Shown piece after piece: positions 16,556 through 24,794 of a DNA stretch of 64,000 nt. Under the pieces are notes generated by a model. It ran no database searches. It saw only the letters and a program-made list of their open reading frames with translations, and had not been told where the DNA came from. The stretch spans positions 72,050 through 136,049 of the forward strand of contig JAZQQZ010000019.1 in assembly GCA_045629305.1 (NCBI GenBank). Direction: 5' to 3'. Origin of the DNA: UBA1227 sp045629305 (GTDB taxonomy: Bacteria; Bacillota; Clostridia; Oscillospirales; Acutalibacteraceae). The position numbers and the translations under genes were made by a program. Each line of letters starts with the position of its first letter. The stretch's first letter is position 1.

Positions 16556-17854
16556 TTGGAGAAGTTTGTTATTAATGGGGGCAACAAGCTTTACGGTGAA
16601 GTTAATATAAGTGGTGCGAAGAACTCAGCAGTAGCTATTCTTCCAGCCACACTACTCGCACAGGGCGTTTGTCGTATAGATAACGTACCTGAAATTAGTG
16701 ACGTTCGTGTTATGCTTGAGATATTAAGCAGCATGGGCGCCAAGATCCGTATGCTCAACAGGAATGCCTATGAAATAGATACTAGAACAGTATCTTCATA
16801 TACAGTACCTTATGAACTTACCAAGCATCTTCGTGCATCTTACTATTTGATCGGTGCACTCCTCGGCCGTTGCAACTGCGCAAGAGTTGCAATGCCAGGT
16901 GGTTGTAACTTTGGTGGTGTAAGACCTATCGACCAGCATCTTAAGGGATTCGAATCCCTTGGTGCAGTAGTTACAATGGAAGAAAATGCTATTGTAAATA
17001 CAACAGCCAAACAGCTCCTTGGTAATTCAATTTACATGGATGTAGTATCAGTTGGTGCAACAGTAAACGTTATGCTTGCAGCAGTTAAAGCTCGTGGCCT
17101 CACAGTCATCGAGAACGCAGCTAAAGAGCCACATATAGTTGACCTTGCCAACTTCCTTAACTCAATGGGTGCAGATATCCGTGGCGCAGGTACAGATGTT
17201 ATTAAAATCCGTGGTGTTACATATCTTCACGGTTGTGAATATTCAATTATCCCAGACCAGATTGAGGCTGGTACATATATGGCAGCAGTCGCTGCAACAG
17301 GTGGCAATGTTCTTCTTAGAAATGTTGTACCGAAACATCTTGAGTCAATCTCTGCTAAGATTGTTGAGGCAGGTGCTGAAGTGATCGAAGAGGATGACAC
17401 AATAAGAGTCATCTCAAGTGGAAGACTTAGAAGATGCAATATTAAGACAATGCCTCATCCTGGTTTCCCAACAGATATGCAGCCACAGCTTGCAGTTGCA
17501 CTTTGCGTTGCCAGTGGCACAAGCATTATCTCTGAAGGTGTATGGGATAATAGATTTAAGTATGTTGACCAACTTGTCCGTATGGGCGCAGAGATAGAGG
17601 TAAATGGTAAAGTTGCCGTAATTACTGGCGTTGATCATCTCAATGGTTCACCAGTTAAGGCAGACGACCTCCGTGCAGGTGCTGCAATGATAATTGCAGG
17701 TCTTGTAGCACGTGGTCGTACCGAGATAGAAAATATCATCTATATCGACCGTGGATATGAGGATATTGTTGGAAAGCTTGGCGCAATCGGTGCTGATATC
17801 TCTCGAGTTAATTTCGAAAATGATCCAGCACGTGAAGCACGTAGCGCTGGCTAG
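16556..17854 (+). CDS. murA: UDP-N-acetylglucosamine 1-carboxyvinyltransferase
   Basis: MurA transfers enolpyruvate from PEP to UDP-GlcNAc, the first committed step of peptidoglycan synthesis. From the chosen start the protein has 432 residues. It begins EKFVINGGNKLYGEVNISGAKN, with the conserved lysine-asparagine pair in GAKNSA. The catalytic cysteine loop reads MPGGCNFGGVRP, followed by DQHLKGFESLGA. FPTDMQPQ and the DDLRAGAA segment near the end are also family marks. The start is a TTG at 16556, set by GAGGTG seven bases upstream; an in-frame TTG at 16541 overlaps that site. A strong terminator follows the stop. Confidence 0.95.
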   Translation: MEKFVINGGNKLYGEVNISGAKNSAVAILPATLLAQGVCRIDNVPEISDVRVMLEILSSMGAKIRMLNRNAYEIDTRTVSSYTVPYELTKHLRASYYLIGALLGRCNCARVAMPGGCNFGGVRPIDQHLKGFESLGAVVTMEENAIVNTTAKQLLGNSIYMDVVSVGATVNVMLAAVKARGLTVIENAAKEPHIVDLANFLNSMGADIRGAGTDVIKIRGVTYLHGCEYSIIPDQIEAGTYMAAVAATGGNVLLRNVVPKHLESISAKIVEAGAEVIEEDDTIRVISSGRLRRCNIKTMPHPGFPTDMQPQLAVALCVASGTSIISEGVWDNRFKYVDQLVRMGAEIEVNGKVAVITGVDHLNGSPVKADDLRAGAAMIIAGLVARGRTEIENIIYIDRGYEDIVGKLGAIGADISRVNFENDPAREARSAG

Positions 17855-17867
17855 TATAGATAATTAC

Positions 17868-17895
17868 GGGGTGCCATCGGCACCCCTTATTTTTT
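17868..17895 (+). terminator. Terminator after murA, abutting the yycJ ribosome-binding site
   Basis: GGGGTGCC (17868-17875) pairs with GGCACCCC (17879-17886) and is followed by TTATTTTTT. The AGGAG ribosome-binding site of the next gene begins at 17896, directly after the T-run. Confidence 0.9.
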
Positions 17896-17905
17896 AGGAG
17901 ACAGT

Positions 17906-18688
17906 ATGAAGTTTTGTTCGCTTTTTTCTGGCAGTTCAGGCAATGCCACTTACATAGGGGATGAACATAGCGGAATCCTTATCGATATAGGAAAGAATGC
18001 GAAGCAGACAACTTTGTCTCTTGCCAGTATTGGAGTGCCACCTGAGGCAGTTAAAGCTATATTTATAACGCATGATCACAGCGATCATATCGCAGGTCTT
18101 AGAGTGTTCTGCAACAAATATCACACGCCTGTTTATGCGAGTAATGGAACTCTGTCATCTCTCGATGATTACGGTCATTTAAACGGAGATTTCACTCCGT
18201 TTATCATAAGTGGCGGAGCTGATGTGGAAGATTTCCACATCGAGTGTTTCAGAACGAAACACGATGCTCCGGAAAGTCAGTGTTATACGATTACACTGCC
18301 GAATTATACCAAGGTCGCTGTTGCGACCGACCTCGGCGTTATGACGCCGGAGGTGATGGACGGTATAATCGGCGCGAGAACAATTTTGCTTGAATCCAAT
18401 CATGATATCGGTATGTTGACCAACGGCCCATATCCGTATCCGCTTAAGCGCCGCATAATGTCGGAGCTTGGACATCTTTCGAATGATGCCTGTGCGGATG
18501 CTGCATTGGAACTTGTAAAAACTGGCACCGAGCATTTCATACTCGGACATCTAAGTGCTGAGAATAATATCCCTCAGCTCGCTTATCAGACCACGTTGTC
18601 CAAGCTTCAGATCGGCGGCGCCATTCTTGATACGGATTTCACACTGGACGTTGCCAACAGGAACGAAGTTACAAAGTTGGAGATATAA
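17906..18688 (+). CDS. YycJ/WalJ-type metallo-beta-lactamase fold hydrolase
   Basis: This 260-residue protein has the metallo-beta-lactamase fold, with the metal motif ITHDHSDHIAGL (HxHxDH) near residues 54-64 and the N-terminal FCSLFSGSSGNATYIG, typical of the YycJ/WalJ family. Further metal ligands are in FRTKHDAPES and the C-terminal LGHLSAENN. In Bacillus relatives the gene belongs to the walRK locus and is linked to cell division and DNA repair phenotypes, but the biochemical reaction is not settled. Here it precedes rlmH, a pairing also common in Firmicutes. It starts five bases after an AGGAG site that abuts the murA terminator. Confidence 0.9.
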   Translation: MKFCSLFSGSSGNATYIGDEHSGILIDIGKNAKQTTLSLASIGVPPEAVKAIFITHDHSDHIAGLRVFCNKYHTPVYASNGTLSSLDDYGHLNGDFTPFIISGGADVEDFHIECFRTKHDAPESQCYTITLPNYTKVAVATDLGVMTPEVMDGIIGARTILLESNHDIGMLTNGPYPYPLKRRIMSELGHLSNDACADAALELVKTGTEHFILGHLSAENNIPQLAYQTTLSKLQIGGAILDTDFTLDVANRNEVTKLEI

Positions 18689-18689
18689 T

Positions 18690-19172
18690 ATGCTGACAAT
18701 TGATATAATTTGTATTGGAAAACTTAAAGAACAATATCTCCGTGATGCGGTCGCTGAATATAATAAAAGGTTGACGGCATTTTGTAAGGTAAATATAATT
18801 GAACTGAGCGAATATACTCTGCCTGATAATCCGTCGAAATCTGAGATAGAAAAAGGCCTCGTCAAAGAGGGCGAACAGATTCTATCGAAGATTAAAAACG
18901 ACGCCGCTGTCTATGCTATGTGCATAGAGGGTAAACAGCGCTCGTCTGTCGCTCTGTCGAAGGAACTCGACGAGCTTGCAGTCTCAGGAAAGAGCAATAT
19001 CACCTTTATAATCGGAGGCTCATATGGCCTCTCTGACGAGGTGAAAAATCGCGCAGATGTAAGACTTTCGATGTCAGAGATGACATTCCCGCACCAGCTT
19101 GCAAGGGTGATGCTTCTTGAACAAATTTATAGAGCATTCCAGATAAGCACGGGCGGAAAGTATCATAAGTGA
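18690..19172 (+). CDS. rlmH: 23S rRNA (pseudouridine1915-N3)-methyltransferase
   Basis: This SPOUT-class enzyme methylates pseudouridine 1915 in helix 69 of 23S rRNA on the assembled ribosome. The 160-residue protein matches the family length. It shows the AdoMet-binding knot in FIIGGSYGLSDEV and the C-terminal signature LSMSEMTFPHQLARVMLLEQ followed by IYRAFQI. ATG 18690 follows the yycJ stop by one base, with GGAG inside the yycJ coding end. A longer in-frame opening from 18555 overlaps yycJ and is rejected. Confidence 0.95.
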   Translation: MLTIDIICIGKLKEQYLRDAVAEYNKRLTAFCKVNIIELSEYTLPDNPSKSEIEKGLVKEGEQILSKIKNDAAVYAMCIEGKQRSSVALSKELDELAVSGKSNITFIIGGSYGLSDEVKNRADVRLSMSEMTFPHQLARVMLLEQIYRAFQISTGGKYHK

Positions 19173-19423
19173 TGGGTGAAGAAATGGAAAAAGTTGTAGT
19201 GAAATGGCATCTTATTGTCACCTACATTTTAATAGCGGCCGTTCTTGTATATGGTATGATTATCATGAAGGCCCGTGTTGAGGCAAAACGCGATGCTGAA
19301 GCGAAAGCAAAGGCTACAACCTCAAGTGTGTCTGAAACTACGACGGCACCGGAGACAACTACAGAATCAGAGGTTCAAGGAACGACTGATTGGTATTACT
19401 GGATGGAACCGGAAATTGATTAA
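19172..19423 (+). CDS. Small single-pass membrane protein with Thr/Ser-rich tail
   Basis: This is an unrecognised 83-residue protein. One hydrophobic helix (about 13-32, within HLIVTYILIAAVLVYGMIIM) is followed by an Ala/Lys/Glu helix and a threonine- and serine-rich stretch (TTAPETTTESE) ending WYYWMEPEID. The arrangement suggests an N-terminal membrane anchor with an extracellular low-complexity tail. It overlaps the last base of the rlmH stop codon. The exact start is uncertain: ATG 19172 and ATG 19184 are both possible and neither has a strong ribosome-binding site. The same Thr-rich linker style appears in the CAP-domain protein at 49.4 kb. Confidence 0.6.
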   Translation: MGEEMEKVVVKWHLIVTYILIAAVLVYGMIIMKARVEAKRDAEAKAKATTSSVSETTTAPETTTESEVQGTTDWYYWMEPEID

Positions 19424-19428
19424 GCCTT

Positions 19429-19459
19429 GCTCCTTCTCATAGCGGGAAGGAGCCCTTTT
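19429..19459 (+). terminator. Probable terminator after the small membrane protein
   Basis: GCTCCTTC (19429-19436) pairs with GAAGGAGC (19446-19453), followed by CCTTTT. The T-run is short, so termination may be partial before the AEC permease gene. Confidence 0.6.
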
Positions 19460-19474
19460 ATTGGTGGTGATTTT

Positions 19475-20401
19475 ATGCTGTCAAATTTCATAGTTGTTGC
19501 GAACCAAGTTTTAGTGCTATGTGTACTCATGGCACTTGGATTTGTATGCAACAAAGTACATTGGCTTGATCTACGTGCCATCAAAGGTATGACCAACATC
19601 CTGCTCTATCTTGTAACGCCATGCGTTATCGTGAACTCCTTCTCGAGAGAGATGGAACCGGACCTCCTAAAAGGTCTTGGAATCACCGCAATCATTGCAT
19701 TTACGACATTTCTTGTATCAATTTTCTTTGTATATTTTATTGTTCGTGATGCGGATAAGAGCAAAGAGGTTGTATACAAGTTCGGCGCGGTTTTCGGCAA
19801 CTGTGGTTTCATGGCATTGCCACTTGAATACGCCGTACTCGGTGACATTGGAACATTCTATGGCGCTGTATATGTGGCAGTTTTCAACCTCTTTGCATGG
19901 ACTTATGGAGTCTGGCTTATGAGCGGGGACAAGGGCACTATAAAGCCAAAATCACTTCTCACAAATCCAGGAATCTTAGGTGTTCTTATTGGTGTTCTGA
20001 TTTTCGTATTCCAGATTAAGCTACCAGTAGTACTTGGCAACTCTATCGGATATATTGCCGACCTCAATACACCGCTTCCAATGATTGTAATTGGTTACTA
20101 TCTCGGCAACTTGAAACTCCACAATTTCATTGATGACAAGAAACAATATTTCGTTGCCTTTATCAAGCTTTTACTTATACCGGGCATATTTGTCCGTATC
20201 GCTTATGTGATTCATCTTGATCCAACAATAGCTGTCGTATGCACGATTGCTGCTGCGGCGCCTACCGCCGCAAATACGGCAATGTTCGCAACACTTTACG
20301 ACAGGGACGCGGAGCTCGGAGCGCAGCTCCTCTCTATCACAACCGTCCTGTCGATAGCGACATTGCCATTCCTTGTAGCCCTCGCGCAAACTATTGTATA
20401 A
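19475..20401 (+). CDS. AEC family transporter (auxin efflux carrier-like permease)
   Basis: This 308-residue integral membrane protein of the AEC family transports small organic anions (for example malate or malonate) in bacteria; the substrate here is unknown. About ten hydrophobic helices are visible. The family pattern includes GFVCNKVHWLD early, YLVTPCVIVNSF in the third helix, FGAVFGNCGFMALPLE, an internal second half starting near NPGILGVLIGVLIFV, and AAAAPTAANTAMFATLY near the end. The start at 19475 is set by GGTGGTGA; the longer opening begins inside the terminator hairpin. It is probably a single-gene unit. Confidence 0.88.
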   Translation: MLSNFIVVANQVLVLCVLMALGFVCNKVHWLDLRAIKGMTNILLYLVTPCVIVNSFSREMEPDLLKGLGITAIIAFTTFLVSIFFVYFIVRDADKSKEVVYKFGAVFGNCGFMALPLEYAVLGDIGTFYGAVYVAVFNLFAWTYGVWLMSGDKGTIKPKSLLTNPGILGVLIGVLIFVFQIKLPVVLGNSIGYIADLNTPLPMIVIGYYLGNLKLHNFIDDKKQYFVAFIKLLLIPGIFVRIAYVIHLDPTIAVVCTIAAAAPTAANTAMFATLYDRDAELGAQLLSITTVLSIATLPFLVALAQTIV

Positions 20402-20461
20402 GTCTTTATTTAGTAGTAAAATAAATTAGTATTATGTATATAACGAAAAGGGGAAAATGAC

Positions 20462-22525
20462 TTGGCTTTAATTATTTCTTATCTTGAAATTTTGCTCCAC
20501 TATTCGACAGTGGGAACTAAATGGGGAGCAGGCTTCTTCTTCACATTGATTTTCTCAATCTGTGCAGGCCTTTTCTTTACATTGGCTTTCCTTCTTATCA
20601 AGAATAGGTGGACACGTAGAATAGTGAAAACGGTGTTCGTTTTCATATTCTCACTCCCTTATATAATTGAATATTTCATATTCAAGGAATTCCATCTTCT
20701 CTATGATCTTGAGACCATGTTTGCCGGCGCAGGGGACGCGGCAAAGGATTACTCCAAAGAAATCATGGATCTCATTTTCTGCTGGGATGGTATTTCCCAT
20801 ATTTTCCTTTTCACAATACTTCCAACACTTCTCTATGGTGTTCTTTCTTATGTAGCTCTTAAAGTTCTCAAGGCTCCAAGACCTGAGAAAAAGAAAAAGG
20901 GCAGGAAAGACGAAATCGAAATGGTTCGTCCTGCGACGGCTAAGACAAAGAAGAAGAGCGCACGCGCTCGCGACCGCAAGGTCCTTATCATCCTTGGCGT
21001 AGCCACAATGATTTTCCTCTTCTTTAGCAATATTCTTATTATCAACATAAGTAAGAATTATAGCGGACCTTATGGAAAGAACTATGTATTCCAGGATTCT
21101 ACAACTGAGTTCGGTCTTCTCACTGGATTCAGACTTGATATTAAGACATTGATTTTCGGCTCAAAGTCAGACTTCGGTGGCGGAAACAATGAGATTAAGA
21201 AAAAAGAGGAAGAGGAGCCTGCGTTTGATGAAGACGACTTCAACAACTACGGCGACAATGTAACCAACCTCGACTTCGATGCTCTTCGCTCGAAAGCAAA
21301 CTCAGAGCAGAAGAAACTTCTCAATTATGTCGAGACATTGACTCCAACTTCACAGAATAAATACACAGGAATGTTCAAGGGTAAGAACCTCATCTTTATC
21401 TCAGCTGAGGCATTCAGCGGATATGTAATTGACCCAGAACTTACTCCTACACTTTATCGTCTTGCCAATAAGGGTATGCAGTTCACCGACTATTATCAGC
21501 CACAGGGTGCTGGTACAACAGGCGGTGAGTATCAGAACCTCATGGGTCTTCTTATCGGTAGTGGTAAGAAGGGCGGCGGTAAGTCTATGAAGACTACAGC
21601 CACTCACTATAATTACTATACAATGGGTATGCGCCTCAACGAGCAGGGCTATTATGGTCAGGCTTTCCACAACAACACATACACATATTATGATAGAGAT
21701 AAGACCCATAATAACCTTGGCTATTCAGCAGGTTATATGGGATACGGCAACGGTGCCGAGAAGTTTGTAACCAAGCATTGGCCAGAGTCGGATACTGAGA
21801 TGTTCAAGGGCTCATTTGAGATTTATAAGGACAAGCAGCCGTTCAACATCTATTACATGTCTGTATCAGGCCACAGCAACTACTATCCACAGTCTGCTAA
21901 CTACTGGACAAAGCAGAACTGGAGCCGTGTAGAGAACCTTCCATATTCAAATATGGTCAAGGGCTATATCGCAGCTCAGCTTGAGTTCGAAGATGCTCTT
22001 ACATATCTTGTAGGCGCTCTTGAAGAGGCCGGTATTGCCAATGACACAGTAATCGTTATCTCAGCCGATCACTATCCTTATGGACTTGGTAACACAAGCG
22101 GTGATTCAGAGCAGTATGTTAACGAGCTCTATGGATTTAAGGTTAACAAGCAGAACCTTCTTATGGATAAGAACAGACTTATCATCTGGAGTGGTTGCCT
22201 TGAAACTGAGGAGCCAATCGTTGTAGATACACCGACTTATAGTGTCGATATTCTTCCAACACTCTTCAACCTCTTCGGTATCGAGTATGATTCAAGACTT
22301 CTTCCAGGTCGTGACGTATTTTCAGATGCATCACCGCTTGTTATCGATGGTAACAGCTGGAAGACAGACCTCGGAACATACATGAGTGGAACATTCACGC
22401 CAAACGAAGGTGCGACAATCCCTGATGGATATGTTGATTCCGTAAAAGCAGTTGTATCAAAGAAGAAGATGTATAGCACAGGTGTTCTCAATACAGATCT
22501 CTGGAGACTCATCTTCAAGAAGTAA
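20462..22525 (+). CDS. LtaS-type phosphoglycerol transferase (sulfatase superfamily)
   Basis: This 687-residue membrane enzyme belongs to the lipoteichoic acid synthase family, which polymerises glycerol phosphate on the outer membrane face. Hydrophobic helices lie at about 20-45, 60-80, 110-135 and 172-195. Between the last two is a strongly basic cytoplasmic loop (about 138-172) with KKKKGRKDE and KTKKKSARARDRK. The extracellular sulfatase-like domain starts near residue 290. The nucleophilic threonine is expected in QGAGTTGGEYQNL, with metal-site residues in ISAEAFSG and VISADHYPYG. The start is a TTG at 20462, eight bases after AGGGG. Which polymer is made is not proven. Confidence 0.87.
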   Translation: MALIISYLEILLHYSTVGTKWGAGFFFTLIFSICAGLFFTLAFLLIKNRWTRRIVKTVFVFIFSLPYIIEYFIFKEFHLLYDLETMFAGAGDAAKDYSKEIMDLIFCWDGISHIFLFTILPTLLYGVLSYVALKVLKAPRPEKKKKGRKDEIEMVRPATAKTKKKSARARDRKVLIILGVATMIFLFFSNILIINISKNYSGPYGKNYVFQDSTTEFGLLTGFRLDIKTLIFGSKSDFGGGNNEIKKKEEEEPAFDEDDFNNYGDNVTNLDFDALRSKANSEQKKLLNYVETLTPTSQNKYTGMFKGKNLIFISAEAFSGYVIDPELTPTLYRLANKGMQFTDYYQPQGAGTTGGEYQNLMGLLIGSGKKGGGKSMKTTATHYNYYTMGMRLNEQGYYGQAFHNNTYTYYDRDKTHNNLGYSAGYMGYGNGAEKFVTKHWPESDTEMFKGSFEIYKDKQPFNIYYMSVSGHSNYYPQSANYWTKQNWSRVENLPYSNMVKGYIAAQLEFEDALTYLVGALEEAGIANDTVIVISADHYPYGLGNTSGDSEQYVNELYGFKVNKQNLLMDKNRLIIWSGCLETEEPIVVDTPTYSVDILPTLFNLFGIEYDSRLLPGRDVFSDASPLVIDGNSWKTDLGTYMSGTFTPNEGATIPDGYVDSVKAVVSKKKMYSTGVLNTDLWRLIFKK

Positions 22526-22532
22526 GCAAAAT

Positions 22533-22566
22533 AAAGACCCTTCACCAATCGGTGAAGGGTCTTTTT
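22533..22566. terminator. Bidirectional terminator
   Basis: AAAGACCCTTCACC (22533-22546) and GGTGAAGGGTCTTT (22551-22564) form a perfect 14-bp stem with T-runs on both sides. It lies between the LtaS-like gene and the convergent flavin reductase gene. Confidence 0.93.
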
Positions 22567-22575
22567 TATATATGC

Positions 22576-23517
22576 TTATTTGTTCTTCTTAGCGTCTTTC
22601 TCTTGCTTTCTCTTATCGTTGATGATCTTTACTTCTTCAACATCGATAACAGTTACATTGTTCTCCTTAGCCCATTCTACGCAACCCATAAGAGCTGTCT
22701 TAAGGAATGGACGAGGAATCTTTACAAAGTTCTCAAGAGCTGCGTCTGTGAACTTGATGTTGTCGTCGCAACGGTCAGCTGCATAACGGATTGATGCGAT
22801 ATCAACTTCCTTAGGAGCTGGAATTGGCTCAGCGTGTGGCTTCTTGAAACGTGGGAACTGTGTATACCAGAAGTTAGTTGAATCACGATAACCGTAGTCA
22901 ACTGGTACTGGTGGGAAGTCCTTAGCTGTAACGCCGTTTACGATTGCATTATAATACTTCTCTTTCATGAGAATCTTGTCAATCTTCAAGATGAATGTAG
23001 CACCGAGCTTAGATGTGATGCCGTTGAAGTTGTTATATGGTCCTTCGTATCCATCCATCTCGCCTGGCTTCCACTTGTAACCATCTTCAAGGGATGAATC
23101 CCATGTGCACTCGATTACCTGGAATGCATCTGTGATTACTGGAGGACGATCAGGATCATTTGGGTCTGCAAGACCTGGCTCAAGAGGCCACTTGAAATCA
23201 GGCATCTTGTCTGATGAAGGACCAGGGAAGCCAAGGCGTACAGCCTCTTTGAATACTGCTTTATCGTCTGTGATGAAGTTCATAGCGAGCTTGCCTGTGC
23301 GGAGAAGGTTCTGGCAAGTGTTAGAGTTGTTACGGCAGTTGAGCATCATAGCATAATACTCTCTACCTGCAACATAATAAGGTGCTACAAGTGAATAAGA
23401 ACCAACATTAGGTGATCCATCAGGATTAACTGTTGTGATACATACAGTTGGCATTGGGAAGAAAAGTGATGACTGGTAGAAGTTATCAACAATTCTAAGA
23501 TCTTCAAATGAGCTCAT
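22576..23517 (-). CDS. Flavin reductase-like FMN-binding protein with PCP_red-like C-terminus
   Basis: This 313-residue protein has an N-terminal flavin-reductase-like FMN-binding split-barrel domain (about 15-200). It is recognised by MPTVCITTVNPDGSPNVG, SYSLVAPYYVAGREYYAMM and the NTCQNLLRTGKLAMNF segment. The extra C-terminal part (about 245-300), with FTDAALENFVKIPRPF, GCVEWAKENNVTVIDVEEV and conserved prolines, resembles the PCP_red domain first described in light-independent protochlorophyllide reductase. That second assignment is from memory of the consensus and less sure. It is the last gene of a minus-strand group behind serA, but a terminator separates the two. The substrate is unknown; transfer of reducing power via FMN is likely. 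Confidence 0.78.
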   Translation of the reverse strand: MSSFEDLRIVDNFYQSSLFFPMPTVCITTVNPDGSPNVGSYSLVAPYYVAGREYYAMMLNCRNNSNTCQNLLRTGKLAMNFITDDKAVFKEAVRLGFPGPSSDKMPDFKWPLEPGLADPNDPDRPPVITDAFQVIECTWDSSLEDGYKWKPGEMDGYEGPYNNFNGITSKLGATFILKIDKILMKEKYYNAIVNGVTAKDFPPVPVDYGYRDSTNFWYTQFPRFKKPHAEPIPAPKEVDIASIRYAADRCDDNIKFTDAALENFVKIPRPFLKTALMGCVEWAKENNVTVIDVEEVKIINDKRKQEKDAKKNK

Positions 23518-23580
23518 ATTATTATCTCCTTTATTAAAATATTACATTAAAATTATATCATAGTGAAAATTTAAAAGAAA

Positions 23581-23606
23581 GTGCCTATACTAGGACGTAT
23601 AGGCAC
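23581..23606 (-). terminator. Terminator after serA
   Basis: GTGCCTATAC (23581-23590) and GTATAGGCAC (23597-23606) form a perfect 10-bp stem. On the minus strand it is followed by TTTCTTTTAAATTTT, so it ends the serC-serA transcript. Confidence 0.85.
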
Positions 23607-23621
23607 TTCGTTCATATAAAA

Positions 23622-24782
23622 TTATTTGATTACGCGAACACGAATTACTCCGTCAATTGCTTTAATTTTCTCAACAATATCGGAAGTTACTTCGTCATCT
23701 ACATCAACCATTGTGTAAGCGAAATCGCCCTTTGAGCGGTTGGAGAGATCAACGATGTTCATATTAGTTGCTGTTGTGATCTGGTTAAGCATTGTAGGGA
23801 TATTCTTGTGGATAACGCAGATTCTATAAGCAGCATTTCTGTCCATCTGGCTGTTAGGAAGATTTACTGAATTCTTGATGTTACCATTCTCAAGATAATC
23901 AATGAGTTCGAATGCTGCCATTACAGCACAGTTATCCTCTGACTCTGGTGTAGAAGCACCGAGGTGAGGGAGAGCGATAACGCCTGGTACACCGAGAATC
24001 TTCTCATTAATAAAGTCTGTAACATAAGCGGCAACTTTACCTGTACCGAGAGCTTCGATAATATCGTCTGTATTTACAAGTTCGCCACGGGCGAAGTTCA
24101 AGATTCTAACGCCATCCTTCATGCCGGCAATAGATGTCTCGTTGATGAGATCACGTGTTTCATTGTTAAGTGGAACATGGATTGTGATGTAGTCACAAGT
24201 TGCGAAAATCTCCTGTGTTGATTTTGCATGGTGAATTGAGTGAGAGAGGTTCCATGCTGCGTCTACTGAGAGATATGGATCATAGCCAAATACTTCCATG
24301 CCGAGGTTCTTCGCTGCGTTCGCAACGAGGACGCCGATTGCACCGAGGCCGATAACGCCGAGCTTCTTGCCCTTAATCTCAGGGCCTGCGAAGGCGCCCT
24401 TGCCTTTTTCTGCCTGCTTTGCAACATCAGCATCAGCTGTGTCCTTAAGGTCCCTCGCAAAGTCGATACCAGCAACAATCTTACGTGATGCAAGGAAAAG
24501 GCCACAGATAACAAGTTCCTTTACTGCGTTAGCGTTGGCGCCTGGTGTATTGAATACAACGATGCCTTGCTCAGCACACTTGTCGCAAGGGATGTTGTTG
24601 ACACCTGCGCCACAGCGAGCGATAGCGATTGTATTATCGGCGAATTCCATATCGTGCATAGCAGCTGAACGAACCATGATTGCATCAGGGTTCTCCATCT
24701 CTGTGCCGTATGTATATGTCTTACGGTCGAAGTTGTCGAGGCCGTAAGGAGAAATCTTATTTAAAGTTAAAATCTTATACAT
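23622..24782 (-). CDS. serA: D-3-phosphoglycerate dehydrogenase
   Basis: SerA oxidises 3-phosphoglycerate to 3-phosphohydroxypyruvate, the first step of serine synthesis. The 386-residue protein has the D-2-hydroxyacid dehydrogenase fold: NAD-binding loop LGVIGLGAIGVLVANAA, catalytic Arg in RILNFARGELVN, and the catalytic His in ALPHLGASTPESEDN. A C-terminal ACT domain (about 310-386) ends with VDVDDEVTSDIVEKI, consistent with feedback control by serine. It is shorter than the E. coli enzyme and resembles the compact form of anaerobes. It lies 12 bases downstream of serC, forming a serine biosynthesis operon; no serB is adjacent. Confidence 0.95.
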   Translation of the reverse strand: MYKILTLNKISPYGLDNFDRKTYTYGTEMENPDAIMVRSAAMHDMEFADNTIAIARCGAGVNNIPCDKCAEQGIVVFNTPGANANAVKELVICGLFLASRKIVAGIDFARDLKDTADADVAKQAEKGKGAFAGPEIKGKKLGVIGLGAIGVLVANAAKNLGMEVFGYDPYLSVDAAWNLSHSIHHAKSTQEIFATCDYITIHVPLNNETRDLINETSIAGMKDGVRILNFARGELVNTDDIIEALGTGKVAAYVTDFINEKILGVPGVIALPHLGASTPESEDNCAVMAAFELIDYLENGNIKNSVNLPNSQMDRNAAYRICVIHKNIPTMLNQITTATNMNIVDLSNRSKGDFAYTMVDVDDEVTSDIVEKIKAIDGVIRVRVIK

Positions 24783-24794
24783 CTTTCTTACCTC

